A stretch of 64,000 nt of DNA from Glaciecola amylolytica (GTDB taxonomy: Bacteria; Bacteroidota; Bacteroidia; Flavobacteriales_D; Crocinitomicaceae), in assembly GCA_003856375.1 (NCBI GenBank), contig CP034120.1, positions 4,397,501-4,461,500 of the forward strand, written 5' to 3'. Of the stretch, positions 42,863 through 51,192 are shown in pieces. Numbering within the stretch: the first letter of the stretch is position 1; the number at the start of each line of letters is the position of its first letter. The translations under genes were made by a program, and so were the position numbers. Under the pieces are notes generated by a model that was not told the DNA's origin, searched no databases, and was given only the letters and a program-made list of their open reading frames with translations.

Positions 42863-43384
42863 TCAATGATTCGTTTCCCAAAGCAGCTCAGCTTTTTGTT
42901 CGTCTGTCCACCAAAACGCCTTTTTGTTGTTGTCTTTTTGTGGCCCAAATATCTTTTTATAATCGTAGGTCTTAAAGTTTAGTTTTAGAAACTCGTGATA
43001 ATAGTTATCAAGATACGGGCTGAATTTTTCTTTAAACGTCATGTCGTCCCAGTCCTTTTGAGGCCCTTCAAAATGGCCAATTCTTCTAACAATTTCCATT
43101 ACTTCGTCCTTGGTAATGTCGTTGTTTTTTTGAGGATTTGGAAGTCCAATTCTAAATGCTAAAACCTCCACACTTTCTTCTTCCCAATATTCTGAAAGGT
43201 TATACTTCGAAATATCTTTACCTGTTAGTTGTTTCAGTTTGTTTTCGATGTTTTTGTATGCTGAGTTATTTTCGTCTCCATTATTGTCAACAAATGCGGT
43301 GTATTGAAGAATCTCGTCTAAAATTTCAGGATATAATTTTTCTGCAATTTCAAGCTTTGGTTCTATTTCCATTCTTAATTTCAT
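42863..43384 (-). CDS. Hypothetical protein, orphan
   Basis: This is a 173-residue soluble acidic protein, rich in Lys, Glu, Asp and Asn. It contains YWEEESVEVLAFRIGLPNPQ and GHFEGPQKDWDDMTFKEKF, with the repeated aromatic/acidic pattern YLDNYYHEF. No family is recognised. It could be an immunity- or chaperone-like protein, but nothing supports that. It ends 133 bases upstream of the peptidase start and may belong to the same transcript. Confidence 0.55.
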   Translation of the reverse strand: MKLRMEIEPKLEIAEKLYPEILDEILQYTAFVDNNGDENNSAYKNIENKLKQLTGKDISKYNLSEYWEEESVEVLAFRIGLPNPQKNNDITKDEVMEIVRRIGHFEGPQKDWDDMTFKEKFSPYLDNYYHEFLKLNFKTYDYKKIFGPQKDNNKKAFWWTDEQKAELLWETNH

Positions 43385-43702
43385 AGCTGGATTTAGTGAT
43401 TTTTAGATTTTATTTCTCCGAGATAGCGTGAGTCTTTGATCCGTGCTAAATTAACCTAAATCATGTTCCCATCAAGTATCAACCTGGGATTTAACAGTGT
43501 TTTTTAATGGCCCACTGAACACGAAGACTCACCAAAGGTGAGCGCAGATTATGACCTTATTTAATATCTGCGTAATTCGCGGAATCTGTGGGAAAAATAA
43601 TGTATCAACTAAATTCTCGGACAAGTCATAGAAATTAAAAAAAATCTAAATTTGAGGTCTTATGGAAATGGTAGCACCATCCTAAATTTAAAATCTATTA
43701 CA
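43385..43702. repeat. Intergenic region with a CGCAGAT/ATCTGCG repeat element
   Basis: The 318-base gap has no gene. Between about 43510 and 43597 it contains CGCAGAT (43543-43549) and its inverted partner ATCTGCG (43566-43572), followed by TAATTCGCGGAATCTGTGGG. The pattern resembles the short dispersed intergenic repeats of Bacteroidota genomes. A promoter for the next gene must lie in the AT-rich part near 43640. Confidence 0.45.
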
Positions 43703-44101
43703 ATGAAAAATATCATCTATTCGGCCTTGTTAAGTTTATTGACTGTGTTTTCTATTCAGGCACAAACACCTGATGAGGTTTATTCTGCTGCATCAAAGGA
43801 AGTTCAAAACAAGATGGACGAGAATAAAAAAAATGGTGAAAAACTATTGTCAGGAATCGTGGCAAAACACGTTTTTAAAATTGAAGGTCCGATAGGCTAT
43901 AATTTAAGCGATTTGGATGTTCACATAGCTGAAGCTCCTGAAATGATTGATTATGCTTTGAATTTGAATAGAGATTGGAGTAAAATTCTCTCCGTGGAAT
44001 TTACCTGCAACGCAATCCTGACTCTTGAAGAGATCAAAGCATATTTACAAAAAGTAAATGTCACGATTATTAAAGATAAAGTGAGTTATTCTCTAAAATA
44101 A
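43703..44101 (+). CDS. Small secreted protein, unknown
   Basis: I start at the ATG at 43703, giving 132 residues with a signal peptide (MKNIIYSALLSLLTVFSIQAQ). The upstream extension to 43652 lacks coding character. The mature part is short and helical, with TPDEVYSAASKEVQNKMDENKKN and a C-terminal YSLK. The family is unknown. It is convergent with the DUF58 gene, 30 bases apart. Confidence 0.7.
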   Translation: MKNIIYSALLSLLTVFSIQAQTPDEVYSAASKEVQNKMDENKKNGEKLLSGIVAKHVFKIEGPIGYNLSDLDVHIAEAPEMIDYALNLNRDWSKILSVEFTCNAILTLEEIKAYLQKVNVTIIKDKVSYSLK

Positions 44102-44131
44102 TGAACCGTTTGATCAGCGGTGTAATTTCTT

Positions 44132-45463
44132 CTAAATCACCCCCTTCGCTTTCAATTCCAAATACTTATTGATCGAATTGATCGACAAATCTTCTGGTTT
44201 GGAAAGAATGGTTTGGATTCCGTTTTGGCGCAATTCACGGGCAATGTTCCACTTCACGTTCGACATTTTGTCGGCAACGGTTGCTTCGATCAGTTCTTTG
44301 TGCGTGTGAACCGGCTGTTGGGCCAATTCCTGCAATTCGTTGTTCTGGAAGAAGATGACCACCAAAACGTGGCGTTTGTTCAAGCGCTGCAACATCGGTA
44401 AGGCCCGGCGCATGGCAAATTCACTTTCGAAATTGGTGTAAAGAAGCAACAAGGAACGTGTTTTGACCTGCTTGCGGATAGTTTGGTATAACAATTCGAA
44501 GTTCGCCTCTTTGAAGAGTGTTTTTTGATTGAACAGCGTTTCGAGAATACGTTTTAACTGACCTTGATTGCGCTCTGCGGGAACGATCGATCCCATTTTG
44601 TCTGAGAAGGTAATCAGTCCGGCGCGATCTCCTTTTCGAAGAGCAATATTGGTGAAAACCAAAGTAGAATTGATCGCATAATCCAGCATGGTCATTTTGT
44701 GAAATGCCAGCTGCATCGGTCGGCTTTTGTCAATAACACAATAAACCGGCTGCGAACGTTCTTCCTGGTATTGATTGACCATCAGTTCGTTCTTTCGGCT
44801 GGTCGCTTTCCAGTTCACTGTCCGAACGTCATCGCCTTGTACATAGTTACGGATCTGCTCAAACTCGCTGGTATTTCCGATGCGGCGCACTTTTTTGATC
44901 CCCTGAGAAACCGTTTGTTGATTGAAAACCTTCAATTCATACTGTTTCATTTGCAGCACAGAAGGATAAACCTCAATGGCTTCCACCAAAGGAATCACAA
45001 TGCGTCTTTGAGCCAGAAAGAGGGTAGAGCGCACGAAAATAACCACGTCACGGAATTCGTATTCACCGCGTTCGGTAGGAATAAACGAATAGGTAAAGTC
45101 TTTCACTTTTTTCGGAAGCAGAACCACATTCCAAACCTTGGAGCGTTTTTGCATGAAGAGCGGATAGCCTTCATAAATCCCGACCTGAAGCGGTTGAGCG
45201 GTTTGGTTCAAAACAGAAACAACCACTTTGTTTTCGTCTCCCAGATTCATGCGCTGCATGTACTTACGCTGCACACGAATCGGTTCTTTAAACAGGTTCA
45301 CAAGCAAAACATCCAGAATCAGGGCAAAAAGCAACACAAAAAGAATTGTTTTACCAATAATTCCAAGGAAGGGTGCAAAAAATGCTCCTCCGACAAGCAC
45401 AATTCCAATTCCTGCAATGAGGAAAAAGAAACGTGTGAGATGTAAACTTGCGAGTAATTTCAT
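44132..45463 (-). CDS. DUF58-domain protein
   Basis: This 443-residue membrane-anchored protein has two N-terminal hydrophobic segments (FFFLIAGIGIVLVGGAFFAPF, ILFVLLFALILDVLL). The DUF58 core follows, with RNYVQGDDVRTVNWKATSRKNELMVNQYQEERSQPVYCVIDKSRPM, a von Willebrand-A-like domain found next to MoxR ATPases. The family's usual DxSxS metal site is DKSRP here. MoxR/DUF58 pairs act in chaperone-like activation of metalloproteins or cell-envelope enzymes. Its start overlaps the MoxR stop by one base, so the genes are co-translated. Confidence 0.92.
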   Translation of the reverse strand: MKLLASLHLTRFFFLIAGIGIVLVGGAFFAPFLGIIGKTILFVLLFALILDVLLVNLFKEPIRVQRKYMQRMNLGDENKVVVSVLNQTAQPLQVGIYEGYPLFMQKRSKVWNVVLLPKKVKDFTYSFIPTERGEYEFRDVVIFVRSTLFLAQRRIVIPLVEAIEVYPSVLQMKQYELKVFNQQTVSQGIKKVRRIGNTSEFEQIRNYVQGDDVRTVNWKATSRKNELMVNQYQEERSQPVYCVIDKSRPMQLAFHKMTMLDYAINSTLVFTNIALRKGDRAGLITFSDKMGSIVPAERNQGQLKRILETLFNQKTLFKEANFELLYQTIRKQVKTRSLLLLYTNFESEFAMRRALPMLQRLNKRHVLVVIFFQNNELQELAQQPVHTHKELIEATVADKMSNVKWNIARELRQNGIQTILSKPEDLSINSINKYLELKAKGVI

Positions 45464-46584
45464 TAACGTGGAACTTCGATTGTTTGAACAATTTCGCGAA
45501 TCACTTCTTCGATACGTGTTCCTTCCATTTCGGCTTCCGGTGTCAGAATCAAACGGTGATTCAACACGTGGATCGTTACGAACTGGATATCATCCGGCGT
45601 TACGAAATCTCTTCCGCGGATAGCAGCAAAAGCCTTCGCAGCTTTCAGGATAGACAAAGAAGCACGAGGAGATCCTCCCAAATACAATTTGGAGTGATTT
45701 CTCGTTTTGTTTACGATTTGAGCAATGTATTGGATCAAACGATCTTCGATAATGATCTTTTCAACCACTGTTTGCACTTTTCGAAGCTCATCAGCCGTAA
45801 ATACCGCCTTGATATCTTCCAGATCCGGAGCTTTAATTTGCTCTTTGTATCTCGTAAGGATCAGGGTTTCTTCTTCCAAAGTCGGATAATCCAGTTTGAT
45901 CTTAAACAAGAAACGGTCTAACTGCGCTTCCGGCAAATTATAAGTTCCTTCTTGTTCAACCGGGTTTTGTGTAGCAATTACAAGGAACGGGAATGACATG
46001 TCGTAACGGATTCCGTCATACGTAATTTGTCGTTCTTCCATGACCTCAAACAAAGACGCCTGTGTTTTCGCAGGAGCACGGTTAATCTCATCGATCAAAA
46101 CGATGTTTGAGAAAACCGGACCTTTTTTGAAGTTAAAAGAGCTGTCTTTCATGCTGAAAACCGATGTTCCGATTACGTCGGAAGGCATCAGATCCGGAGT
46201 AAACTGAATCCGGGAGAAATCTACATGAAGGACTTTTGAAAGCGCTTTGGAAGACAGGGTTTTTGCAACTCCCGGAACACCTTCAAGCAAGATATGTCCG
46301 TTGGAGAAAATTCCCGCCAAAAGCAATTCAATCATTTCTGACTGCCCGATAACGTATTTGCGCATTTCTTCGCGTACGCGGTTCACTTTTTCTGCAACCC
46401 AGATCAACTCTGATTGGTCGCGCTGAACAAAAGAAGGTGTTTCTTCCTCCGTTTTCAGGGCAGATCCTTCATGAGACAAAGGGCTCTCTTGCTCTTGCGG
46501 AGCAGAATTCGTTGAAGATTCGTTTGATTGATCTTCGTTGCTTGGCATGTATGCCGCTAAATCGTCATTTCCTTCCTGGATCAT
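45463..46584 (-). CDS. MoxR-family AAA+ ATPase
   Basis: The 373-residue AAA+ protein has a Walker A GVPGVAKT at 102-109, a Walker B with LIDEINRAPAKTQ and a sensor region QNPVEQEGTYNLPEAQLDRF. It is a chaperone-like ATPase that works with DUF58 to mature or activate partner proteins. It carries a disordered, acidic N-terminal extension of about 60 residues rich in S, E and N, which the core MoxR family lacks. It is coupled by four-base and one-base overlaps to DUF4350 and DUF58. Confidence 0.95.
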   Translation of the reverse strand: MIQEGNDDLAAYMPSNEDQSNESSTNSAPQEQESPLSHEGSALKTEEETPSFVQRDQSELIWVAEKVNRVREEMRKYVIGQSEMIELLLAGIFSNGHILLEGVPGVAKTLSSKALSKVLHVDFSRIQFTPDLMPSDVIGTSVFSMKDSSFNFKKGPVFSNIVLIDEINRAPAKTQASLFEVMEERQITYDGIRYDMSFPFLVIATQNPVEQEGTYNLPEAQLDRFLFKIKLDYPTLEEETLILTRYKEQIKAPDLEDIKAVFTADELRKVQTVVEKIIIEDRLIQYIAQIVNKTRNHSKLYLGGSPRASLSILKAAKAFAAIRGRDFVTPDDIQFVTIHVLNHRLILTPEAEMEGTRIEEVIREIVQTIEVPR

Positions 46585-48263
46585 GATTTATGAAGTTTAA
46601 TGAATTCTACAAATTGATTCAAAGCAGATTTTGCTCTTCTGGAAAGCAGACTCTGACGTATAATAAACGTATTTCCGTCTTCACATTCGAAGACAACACG
46701 TGTTTTTTCAATGGTACAATGAATGGTTTGATTTAAAGAGATCACTCGTTTTCCGGCAACCAATCCATAAACCACAATTTCATTCGCTTTAATAGTCACT
46801 ACCGGAATACGAATGTATCGCGATGCGAAATAAATCAGGAAAATAGCAGGAATCACAAACAACATTCCGATTCCTCCACCTAAAGTCAGGAGATACAATC
46901 CGCGCATCAGGGCAAGCAATCCGTTTAAAAGAATAAATGCGCCTACAAACAGGGATTTGTCCAATGAAATTTCCTTGTCGGAAGCTACGAATTTTTCTGT
47001 CGGATGCATAATTCCCGTTCCGATATAAAACTCTCGGATTTTCGCGTAAACCATGCCCAGATGTCTGTTGTCGACATTGTTTTTCCGGGAATCGAAACTG
47101 TGAACAATATCCCGGATCTTATCAGAGTCGTATGGAACTTTTGCAATCAGTTTCTCTAAGTTCTGCTCCAGATTTTCCTTGCGGGAAAGATCAATGTAGA
47201 AATGCTTGTTGATGGTTGCGTAGAAATTCTTTCGCATCACCTGCAGAACACCGATCGGGGAATTTCTGGAAATGTAGATGGAACTCAATGTTTCCACAAA
47301 TGCCAGCGACATATTTCTCTTTTCGGTATAACCTGCCAAGACTTCTTCTTTTCGTTTTGCCCGGAAGAAAACATACAGTAGCAAAAGGAAAATGAGTAGT
47401 AGAAACGCCAGTCGCAGAGCCGGATTTTTGAGAATAAACTGAATGAGTGAGCTGTCTTCTTTCTCAGCACCTTCGGATTCAGAAATTTCATCGGAAATCA
47501 TTTGAATCTCATTGACGTTGATTCCGCAAGTAAGGAAAATAACCGGTTTGTCTCTCGGAATTTTATTCAAGATAATACGCGCATGGGCATATCCGTTGGG
47601 TTGAATGACCTGATAATTTTCAAACAAATTAGGAACGGAATGGAAGTGAACCTTCCCTTTGTGATGCTTTTCGTAGAATGCGATCGGGTGTTTCATCGCA
47701 AACATGTAGGAACGGTAATTCGTGTCAATTATTTCGACTTCCGAGAAGGCATACCAATCTTCGTTGATCGTGTCATTTTCATACACATGATAGAAAGGAA
47801 GTGTGGTATCTCCGACCCAGGCAAAAAGCACTTTGCTGTAATCCCAGTAAAAGGCATTCTCGTTAAAATGTCTTTGGTATAAGTTGCTCGTTAGGTGATT
47901 GAAACTGATGAAAACCGTTGCTCCGCTGTCTGCATAATGCATGATCGAATCGTAGGAATCGTCTTTCAATCCAAAATCATCACCGATAAACAAATACGTT
48001 GCTTCCTGATGATTTGGAATTTTTTCCAGATCGGACCAGTGTTTCAGATTGTAAATGGAATCTTTGACATGAACATCCAGCAAATCCATGAAAAAGGCAA
48101 TGTTTCTCGGGTTCTTGTCTTTCAGTCCATAGACCTTTTTCCAATCTGAGCTGTATTGTTTCGGCTTGTGCTTGGATCCGCCGCCGGCACCATCGAGAAA
48201 CCAAACCACCAAACCAATGAAGAGTGCGAATGCCAAAAAGGATATGATAACTTTTCTGTTCAT
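46581..48263 (-). CDS. DUF4350-domain membrane protein
   Basis: The 560-residue protein begins with one transmembrane helix (IISFLAFALFIGLVVWFL) and has a DUF4350 domain in the periplasmic part (YLFIGDDFGLKDDSYDSIMHYADSGATVFISFNHL). A second helix follows (LRLAFLLLIFLLLLYVFF) and a cytoplasmic helical part. Another hydrophobic pair lies near the C-terminus (SLFVGAFILLNGLLALMRG, GIGMLFVIPAIFLIYFA). The gene overlaps the next gene by one base and MoxR by four. The specific function is unknown, but it is a constant member of MoxR/DUF58 clusters. Confidence 0.9.
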   Translation of the reverse strand: MNRKVIISFLAFALFIGLVVWFLDGAGGGSKHKPKQYSSDWKKVYGLKDKNPRNIAFFMDLLDVHVKDSIYNLKHWSDLEKIPNHQEATYLFIGDDFGLKDDSYDSIMHYADSGATVFISFNHLTSNLYQRHFNENAFYWDYSKVLFAWVGDTTLPFYHVYENDTINEDWYAFSEVEIIDTNYRSYMFAMKHPIAFYEKHHKGKVHFHSVPNLFENYQVIQPNGYAHARIILNKIPRDKPVIFLTCGINVNEIQMISDEISESEGAEKEDSSLIQFILKNPALRLAFLLLIFLLLLYVFFRAKRKEEVLAGYTEKRNMSLAFVETLSSIYISRNSPIGVLQVMRKNFYATINKHFYIDLSRKENLEQNLEKLIAKVPYDSDKIRDIVHSFDSRKNNVDNRHLGMVYAKIREFYIGTGIMHPTEKFVASDKEISLDKSLFVGAFILLNGLLALMRGLYLLTLGGGIGMLFVIPAIFLIYFASRYIRIPVVTIKANEIVVYGLVAGKRVISLNQTIHCTIEKTRVVFECEDGNTFIIRQSLLSRRAKSALNQFVEFIKLHKS

Positions 48264-49171
48264 CAGGCGTTTTCAATTTTTTGGAAAGCAGTTTTCAGCT
48301 TTGGTTCGATTACCTGGTAGCTTTTTGCATCGATGGTATAATCACCGTACCAGACAAGGTCGTAAATGGAAACAATTTGTTCGAATTCTCTTGCTCCCGG
48401 TCTTCCCTGTACTTCAATGATGTAATGCATATTGGTTTTTTCCCGCTTCCAGAAGATCCATTTGCGATGAATCAATTCCTTCATGGCAAACAAGAAATAA
48501 ATGCGGACACATTCTTTGTAATTTCCCTGGTTCGTAGCTTCATCCAGACGTAATTCCAATTCTGTTTTGGTAATTTCTGCCGGATTCAGGTCTTCAACCA
48601 ATGCTTCGAACGGAATGGTTTTTACCCTCGGACTTCTGTTCTTGATCATGTAATAAATCAAAATAGCCAGAGCAATAATCAAAACAATGATTCCAAGCCA
48701 TCTCCAAAAATCACCGGAGATATTCGGACCATTGAGATCTGGTCCTTGCGGAGCATCGAAATCCGGTACATCAATTGGTTCGGAGGGCTCAATATTCGGA
48801 TCTTCTTCGATTGATCCTGTTCCGCCGTCGCCGTCACTTCCGCTTTTCCCTTGTTCCAGATCTTGCGGAGAATACGGACTTCCCTGATATGGTTTGGTTG
48901 TTCCGTTTGAACTTCCGTAATTGTTAGAAGAGGATTCATTGATGGAGGAAGGACTCTGATAATTATCGGATTCCGGACCTTTGTATTTTTCAGATTGTTT
49001 GTATCCGTTTTCTTCGCGGAGTTGAATCCATTTTTCACGCGTACCCGTTTCCTTCTCCTTTTTTTGAGCCGTCAGCACAAAAGGAAAAACGAAAACAGCG
49101 ATATGTAAGATCCACTTAATCAAAATCCAAAGATGTTTCCTGGTAACGCTTGCGTTTTCCGAAATTTTCAA
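48263..49171 (-). CDS. DUF4129-domain membrane protein
   Basis: This 302-residue protein has a signal-like helix (WILHIAVFVFPFVLTAQ), a Ser/Asn/Gly-rich extracytoplasmic linker (residues ~45-145), a transmembrane helix (WLGIIVLIIALAILIYYMI) and a C-terminal DUF4129 domain (FEALVEDLNPAEITKTELELRLDEA, FEQIVSIYDLVWYGDY). The ATG at 49171 overlaps the SpoIIM gene by 56 bases. A TTG at 49123 would give a start right at the SpoIIM stop and leaves a cleaner signal peptide, so the true start is uncertain. The downstream overlap with DUF4350 is one base. Confidence 0.88.
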   Translation of the reverse strand: MKISENASVTRKHLWILIKWILHIAVFVFPFVLTAQKKEKETGTREKWIQLREENGYKQSEKYKGPESDNYQSPSSINESSSNNYGSSNGTTKPYQGSPYSPQDLEQGKSGSDGDGGTGSIEEDPNIEPSEPIDVPDFDAPQGPDLNGPNISGDFWRWLGIIVLIIALAILIYYMIKNRSPRVKTIPFEALVEDLNPAEITKTELELRLDEATNQGNYKECVRIYFLFAMKELIHRKWIFWKREKTNMHYIIEVQGRPGAREFEQIVSIYDLVWYGDYTIDAKSYQVIEPKLKTAFQKIENA

Positions 49172-51038
49172 ATTGTTTTTTCAATCCTGTTGATTGTGTT
49201 TGTTCCTGCGATGTATAGAAAAGGAATCCCATCATGATCACAAAGAAAGGCAGTGAGAACAAGATGAACAGAATATATACGATCTGACGGGCAATGTTTG
49301 CCGGAACCAGAAAATCACTGGTATAATAACGGGATACATTCTTGATGAAGTTGGCTAACTTATCCAAAAAGTCTTCCATCAGCGGTTCGCGCATGAAATT
49401 CACTTCCTGATAGCTGAAAATAGCCGCGATTGGCTGTGCGAAAATGAATAAAACCAAACTCATCAGGGAAATTCCCAGTAAAACATTTCCATAATTTTTA
49501 GCACCGTATCTGAATCCGTTTCCGAAGCGTTTTCCGAACGATTCTTCTCCTAAAATAACCGATGCGGCCTGAAGCCAGAAAAATGGTGCGATAAACAAAA
49601 TCAGGAACATCCAATACCATGGAAGGTAGAATAAGATCAGTAAAAGAAAACTTAATCCCAACCAGGTTCCCGGCAGTTTTTGAAGCATGAACCGGGTAAA
49701 TGCTTTCAGATTGGCTTTTTGCTCCTGATTTTTAAAATGATACAGGATCGAAAGGGTGAAAATGCTCAGAATAATGCTCCAAAGGAAAGTAACCACTACA
49801 TCACTGATCGATTTGATATCAAATCCCATGATGATACTTAACTGAGAAGCCCAGTCGTATTCGTATTGATGTGTCAGATCTTCGTAGCGGGTTAAATCCT
49901 GAAAAATGACAATTGCCGCAATAATCGGAATAGTCCATACCAGATTGTAACGCATGATCTTTCCGATGTGGACTCTGTAGAAGGAGAATGTGTCGGAAAA
50001 CATTTGCCCGAAAGTTCTGATTTTATTCAGGTCGAAAACGTTCACGTATGTTTTGATCGGAGGATCACTTTCGTGCACTAATTCCGGATGGCGTCTTGCA
50101 ACGATCATCGGATAAATAATGTAATAGAAAATAATAATGGCAAAAGAAATGGTGATGATCGCCCATTTGGACCAATCTGCCAATTCCTGGTAATTGTGAG
50201 TGACGAAACTTTCCAGAAACCCGGCGGCAATCAAAAACGGAATCAGGGACATCATGATCTTTAAACCGCGTTTTGCCGATAGCTGCAAACTTTGCAAACG
50301 GGTATACGACCCGGGAAACAACAAACCGTTTCCGAGCGTGATTCCTGCTCCACCGGCAATTGCAATCGCACTGATCTCAAATGCTCCGTGAATCCAGATT
50401 CCTAAAAAGGAAACAACCAGCAAACCTTTCAGATGGAAGAAATATTGGAATGCTCCCAACATGATTGCGTTGTTGAAAATCAGAATATGTGTACCGATGG
50501 TGAAGAGAATTCCTGCAATGAAGGTGTAAAACGCCACCTGAATGTTGTTGAGCGTAATGTCAAAGAACATTTTGACTTGTGTGCTGCTGTGATAAACTCC
50601 GAGCGGATCTCCTTTTTCGATGTTTTTCAAAGTCATTTCAACATATCCGTCTCCCATGATCATACGCGGGAAATCGGGATTGAAATGTGTGGAAATTGCT
50701 CCCACAAGTGCCCAGAAAATGAAAACAAACAACGCAAACAAGAGATTTTTGCGGGATCTGTAAATTTCCAGAGGAATTGAAACGCGCCAAACGGAAAACA
50801 ATTTTTTCAAAGAATCTTTTCGCTGTTTGTGAACAAGATTGTGGATTCCCTGCGCAATTTGATTCAGATAAACACGAACAGTCCGTTTGTTATAGAACGT
50901 TTGAGCATAACTTAAATCGTCCGTGATGTCGGAGTATAAGTCTGCAATTTCTTCAGGATCACTGGTTTGATTTGAAGTCAAAGACTGGAATTTCTTCCAT
51001 TTTTCTTTGTTTTGTTCTATGAAGGAGGTTTCTTTCAT
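49116..51038 (-). CDS. SpoIIM-domain protein with an extra C-terminal membrane domain
   Basis: The 640-residue protein is about twice the usual length for this family. Residues ~30-330 are a SpoIIM domain (PLEIYRSRKNLLFALFVFIFWALVGA, MFFDITLNNIQVAFYTFIAGILFTIGTHI, FLGIWIHGAFEISAIAIAGGAG). The C-terminal ~300 residues are a second multi-spanning domain (VVTFLWSIILSIFTLSILYHF, WLGLSFLLLILFYLPWYWMFLILFIAPFF, VLLGISLMSLVLFIFAQPI). It is the first gene of the DUF58/MoxR transcription unit as laid out here. SpoIIM proteins associate with membrane remodelling machinery in sporulating Firmicutes, but their role in Bacteroidota is unknown. Confidence 0.88.
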   Translation of the reverse strand: MKETSFIEQNKEKWKKFQSLTSNQTSDPEEIADLYSDITDDLSYAQTFYNKRTVRVYLNQIAQGIHNLVHKQRKDSLKKLFSVWRVSIPLEIYRSRKNLLFALFVFIFWALVGAISTHFNPDFPRMIMGDGYVEMTLKNIEKGDPLGVYHSSTQVKMFFDITLNNIQVAFYTFIAGILFTIGTHILIFNNAIMLGAFQYFFHLKGLLVVSFLGIWIHGAFEISAIAIAGGAGITLGNGLLFPGSYTRLQSLQLSAKRGLKIMMSLIPFLIAAGFLESFVTHNYQELADWSKWAIITISFAIIIFYYIIYPMIVARRHPELVHESDPPIKTYVNVFDLNKIRTFGQMFSDTFSFYRVHIGKIMRYNLVWTIPIIAAIVIFQDLTRYEDLTHQYEYDWASQLSIIMGFDIKSISDVVVTFLWSIILSIFTLSILYHFKNQEQKANLKAFTRFMLQKLPGTWLGLSFLLLILFYLPWYWMFLILFIAPFFWLQAASVILGEESFGKRFGNGFRYGAKNYGNVLLGISLMSLVLFIFAQPIAAIFSYQEVNFMREPLMEDFLDKLANFIKNVSRYYTSDFLVPANIARQIVYILFILFSLPFFVIMMGFLFYTSQEQTQSTGLKKQFENFGKRKRYQETSLDFD

Positions 51039-51154
51039 CTGGAGGGATAAAAATAGTTTTTTTCTTGAATCCGTATTGCATTCCTCCTTGAAATTTATTT
51101 GTCATTCCTTCCTTCGATTCCGATGATTAGTTTCATACAACAAGATGTGCGAAG

Positions 51155-51192
51155 CAAAAAAGAAGGCTGAGTGAAGCCGAAGCCTACTTTTT
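51155..51192. terminator. Terminator after the anti-sigma gene
   Basis: AAAAAAGAAGGCT and AGCCTACTTTTTT flank a loop, giving an imperfect stem of about eight base pairs with A/T runs on both sides. The right arm extends into the last codons of the gene at 51184. On the minus strand it is followed by T's. Confidence 0.65.

Noticed and set aside
44699-45445. 248-codon open frame antisense to the DUF58 gene
   Set aside because: Lies wholly inside DUF58, has no recognisable domain, and is explained by codon bias of the sense frame.
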